Shown here: piece after piece, positions 5,283 to 6,463 of the stretch
How positions within the stretch are numbered: position 1 is the first letter of the stretch
Layout: each line of letters starts with the position of its first letter
Assembly: GCA_029987045.1 (NCBI GenBank)
Contig: DALTWN010000059.1
Coordinates: 1-6,463 of the forward strand
Direction: 5' to 3'
DNA from: Methanocorpusculum sp.
GTDB taxonomy: Archaea > Halobacteriota > Methanomicrobia > Methanomicrobiales > Methanocorpusculaceae
Length of the DNA stretch: 6,463 nt
The notes under the pieces: generated by a model
The model's database searches: none
Seen by the model: the letters and a program-made list of their open reading frames with translations, nothing else
What the model was told of the DNA's origin: nothing
Program-made: the position numbers and the translations under genes

Positions 5283-6463
5283 CAAAACAGATTCTGGTAT
5301 GTTGCGGCCCGGGTTGCGTAGCAGGCGGCAGTCTCAAACTTGCCGATAATCTCCGTGAAGAACTCGCAAAGACACAGGCCGATGCGACGGTTGTCTGTAC
5401 CGTCGAAAATACCGGATGCAGCGGCCAGTGTGAACTCGGTCCCATCGTCCGGATCATGCCTGATGATATCATGTATTATCAGGTAAATCCGAAGGATGCA
5501 GCGGAGATCATTGCCACCACCATTCTGCAGGGAGAGCTCATAGACCGGCTGCTTCTCAAGGATGCCGACAAGAAACCACTGATTCACCAGAATGATAATC
5601 CGTTCTATAGCTTACAGACAAAAGTTGCCCTTCGCAACACCGGAGTAATCAATCCGCGGGATATTGACGCGTATATTTCCCGTGGCGGATATGAGGCCCT
5701 GAAAAAAGCATTGACAATGACACCGGAAGCCATCCTGCAGGAAATCGATGCATCAAAGATACGGGGCAGAGGCGGGGCAGGATTCCCGACCGGACGCAAA
5801 TGGCGCAGTGCGGTTGCAGTGGATGTATTCCCGAAATATGTCATCTGTAACGGAGATGAAGGTGACCCTGGAGCATACATGGATGGTGCGATTCTCAATG
5901 GTGATCCGCACAGTGTCATCGAAGGAATGGTAATCTGTGCTCTTGCCATCGGATCGGAACGCGGATACATGTATATCCGTGATGAATACATCCTTGCGCT
6001 CGATAGCGTCAGGCGTGCACTGAAAGCTGCAACGGAACGGGGAATCATCGGAGACAATATTCTCGGAAGCGGCAAAAAATTCGAACTTACCGTCGTTCGC
6101 GGCGGCGGAGCATTTGTCTGCGGAGAATCGACGGCACTCATGAAATCCATTGAAGGGCAGGTCGGAGAACCACGGGCAAAATACATCCACAGTGTCGAAA
6201 AAGGATTATGGGGAAACCCGACCGTTCTGAACAATGTAGAAACCTTTGCAAACATTCCTGTCATCATCCGGAATGGAGGTGCAGCATATGCGAAGACCGG
6301 GACAGAGAACAATACCGGAACAAAGGTATTCTCACTGGTTGGAAAGATAAAACATACCGGTCTTGTAGAAGTCCCGCTCGGTGTTACCCTCCGGCATCTG
6401 ATTTATGATATCGGCGGTGGGGTGCAGAAAGACCGGGAACTCAAAGCAAATCAGACCGGTGGG
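5279..6463 (+). CDS. nuoF: NuoF/HndC/HydB-type NADH-binding flavoprotein subunit, 3' end cut off
   Basis: The first 395 residues are visible and the frame is open at the window edge. The family holds FMN, binds NAD(P)H and passes electrons to Fe-S clusters. Residues 1-93 form an N-terminal thioredoxin-like [2Fe-2S] domain, with candidate ligands among C8, C9 and C13 plus C47 and C51 (TGCSGQC). This domain marks the soluble HndC/HydB type rather than classical complex I NuoF. The FMN/NADH domain follows: IRGRGGAGFPTGRKW (161-175), CNGDEGDPGAY (190-200), the RDEY strand (234-237), GGGAFVCGESTALMKSIEG (275-293) and GEPR (296-299). KGLWGNPTVLNNVET (308-322) then leads to a region resembling the SLBB domain (from about 350, GLVEVPLG to QTGG). 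The C-terminal four-Cys [4Fe-4S] region, and any added ferredoxin domain, are off the window. Two positions differ from the motif as usually seen: G203 (MDG instead of MDR) and S284 (CGES instead of CGEE). Translation is coupled to the upstream gene. Confidence 0.93.
   Translation, partial: MTKQILVCCGPGCVAGGSLKLADNLREELAKTQADATVVCTVENTGCSGQCELGPIVRIMPDDIMYYQVNPKDAAEIIATTILQGELIDRLLLKDADKKPLIHQNDNPFYSLQTKVALRNTGVINPRDIDAYISRGGYEALKKALTMTPEAILQEIDASKIRGRGGAGFPTGRKWRSAVAVDVFPKYVICNGDEGDPGAYMDGAILNGDPHSVIEGMVICALAIGSERGYMYIRDEYILALDSVRRALKAATERGIIGDNILGSGKKFELTVVRGGGAFVCGESTALMKSIEGQVGEPRAKYIHSVEKGLWGNPTVLNNVETFANIPVIIRNGGAAYAKTGTENNTGTKVFSLVGKIKHTGLVEVPLGVTLRHLIYDIGGGVQKDRELKANQTGG

Noticed and set aside
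5605..6312. 235-codon open frame on the minus strand within the NuoF-type gene
   Set aside because: It lies entirely antisense to conserved FMN/NADH motifs. Ser/Pro/Arg-rich composition is what the reverse strand of such a gene gives.
1..6463. CRISPR array, insertion sequence, tRNA or known defence system
   Set aside because: No regularly spaced repeats, transposase motifs, terminal inverted repeats, tRNA cloverleaf or defence-family motifs were seen on either strand. The C11 protease has a signal peptide and surface anchor, unlike the cytoplasmic caspase-like proteases of defence systems.

Overview
The window looks like chromosomal DNA of a methanogenic archaeon, most likely of the order Methanomicrobiales (Methanocorpusculum-like). 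This is an inference. It rests on TATA/BRE-like promoter elements about 25 nt before nearly leaderless start codons, short T-tract terminators, the combination of surface lipoproteins with a C11 protease carrying a C-terminal anchor, and a CyaB-type CYTH protein. No rRNA or marker gene is present to settle the taxonomy.

Region A (1-3548, + strand) is a cell-envelope block. After a short stretch with no supported gene come two tandem paralogous small lipoproteins (219-647 and 761-1267). They share a C-terminal half and a 21-bp identical DNA run. Next is a 694-residue secreted clostripain-like (family C11) cysteine protease (1464-3548) with a His/Cys dyad, a Ser/Ala/Thr-rich linker, a C-terminal extension and a terminal membrane anchor. 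Each gene seems to have its own promoter and T-rich terminator. An identical 16-bp element containing CGCA-N4-TGCG sits against the predicted TATA box of both lipoprotein genes. A longer, weaker similarity in the upstream DNA links all three genes.

Region B (3549-4747) is housekeeping-like. A small cupin protein on the minus strand (3740-4072) converges on the protease gene and diverges from a CYTH-domain protein of the class IV adenylate cyclase (CyaB) family (4193-4747). The two diverging promoters fit into 120 bp. The 191-bp convergent spacer holds a T-tract, a 7-bp hairpin and a possible gene remnant.

Region C (4748-6463, + strand) starts an operon for an NADH-handling flavin/iron-sulfur module: a NuoE/HndA-type [2Fe-2S] protein (4812-5282), overlapping by 4 nt a NuoF/HndC/HydB-type protein (5279 to the window end, cut off after 395 residues). 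The first gene has a TATA-type promoter and no obvious Shine-Dalgarno. The overlapping second gene has a strong GGAGG. The catalytic partner of this module should lie beyond the right edge.

Nothing in the window is clearly a new defence or mobile system. The most interesting points are the duplicated lipoprotein/promoter units next to a surface protease, and a NADH module in what appears to be an F420-based methanogen.
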